From Cytophagales bacterium (lineage in GTDB: Bacteria; Bacteroidota; Bacteroidia; Cytophagales; Microscillaceae): 64,000 nt of DNA. The stretch lies in NCBI GenBank assembly GCA_004293905.1, contig RDZE01000015.1:186001-250000 (forward strand), in the 5' to 3' direction. The translations under genes were made by a program, and so were the position numbers. How positions within the stretch are numbered: position 1 is the stretch's first letter; every line of letters starts with the position of its first letter. This document shows, one piece after another, positions 63,711 to 64,000 of this stretch. The notes beneath the pieces were generated by a model. The model was given only the letters and a program-made list of their open reading frames with translations. It had not been told where the DNA came from and did not search any database.

Positions 63711-64000
63711 TTATTGGTTTTGAATGACTACAGTATCTTTTTTGGTTTTGATTTGCTCTAATAGCTTTTCCATATCTTCTTTGGAAAGCATACCTTCAAA
63801 TTTTTTCTCTATTTCGGCAAGTTTTTGCATGAGTTCTTTGTTGGTAGCATCTATTTTTTCTATTTTTTCATCGGTTTTTTTCTGCCCTTCTTTGATGCCT
63901 TCGGCTACTTCTATGAGCGAATTGCTGAGAATTTCTTGGTTTTCTTCAAGCACATTGCTGATGTTTTCTTGGGCTTTGTCGAGTTCATTGCGAAGGTTAC
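63711..64000 (-). CDS. Coiled-coil protein, 5' end outside window
   Basis: The frame is open to the right edge; a GTG at 63953 is internal. The visible 96 residues are Lys/Glu-rich coiled coil (EIEKKFEGMLSKEDMEKLLE near the end) with no signal or membrane segment in view. It lies 3 bp before the J-domain gene and is probably part of that transcript. It could be a chaperone partner or structural protein; nothing more can be said from this part. Confidence 0.6.
   Translation of the reverse strand, partial: NLRNELDKAQENISNVLEENQEILSNSLIEVAEGIKEGQKKTDEKIEKIDATNKELMQKLAEIEKKFEGMLSKEDMEKLLEQIKTKKDTVVIQNQ

Overview
This looks like chromosome from a free-living Bacteroidota bacterium, most likely of the Cytophagales type. 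The sequence is AT-rich. Many genes are preceded by the Bacteroidota -7 promoter element TAnnTTTG rather than by strong Shine-Dalgarno sites. Diagnostic families are a PorP/SprF type IX secretion protein, DUF4292, an ECF sigma factor, LptE of the Bacteroidota type and a fused E1 alpha/beta 2-oxoacid dehydrogenase. No genus can be named from the sequence alone.

Layout. 1-5337 (+): a tight run of metF (cut by the window edge), a membrane Ser/Thr kinase, a sigma-54 activator without receiver domain, lptE and nuoH. 5336-5786 (-): a small RNA locus with its own promoter and terminator. It carries an atypical tRNA-Gly(GCC) and, upstream of it, a tRNA-like gene whose 3' half precedes its 5' half. 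5871-32209: mostly housekeeping and envelope genes (beta-barrel-like protein, Asp-box propeller protein, ECF sigma factor, PhoD-like phosphatase, Hsp20, inositol monophosphatase family, FAD/Fe-S dehydrogenase, queA, murI, a leucine-rich-repeat protein, an NtrC-type response regulator, propionyl-CoA synthetase, fatty acid desaturase), including three very small genes at 21822-22519. 32218-44757: trpD behind a porP-like gene, an esterase, a ChlI/MoxR-like ATPase with an Asp-rich tail, a second LRR protein, a phosphorelay (hybrid kinase plus CheY-like protein), an acetyltransferase and nrdB.

44758-56820 (-) is an accessory defence-type island between nrdB and a glycosyltransferase. Its head is an operon of a ZorA-like MotA/ExbB protein, a ZorB-like MotB/OmpA protein and a 1783-residue protein with an N-terminal GHKL (Hsp90/sacsin-like) ATPase and a C-terminal PD-(D/E)XK-like domain. 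This is a Zorya-like motor with an effector that I do not match to the described Zorya types. Downstream are two copies of a PD-(D/E)XK-like/Fic cassette. The right copy is intact. The left copy has a fic gene deleted down to a stub, an extra PD-(D/E)XK gene, and a decayed DUF1016/YhcG nuclease remnant beyond it. The copies share near-identical promoter and 3' flanks around divergent cores, so recombination appears to have shuffled them.

56821-64000 (-) returns to core genes: glycosyltransferase, fused branched-chain 2-oxoacid dehydrogenase E1, M1 aminopeptidase, HupE/UreJ-like protein, a J-domain chaperone and a coiled-coil protein cut by the right edge.

The two strongest leads are the ZorAB plus GHKL-nuclease operon and the permuted tRNA-like locus. 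All functional statements rest on motif reading by eye; no database search was run.
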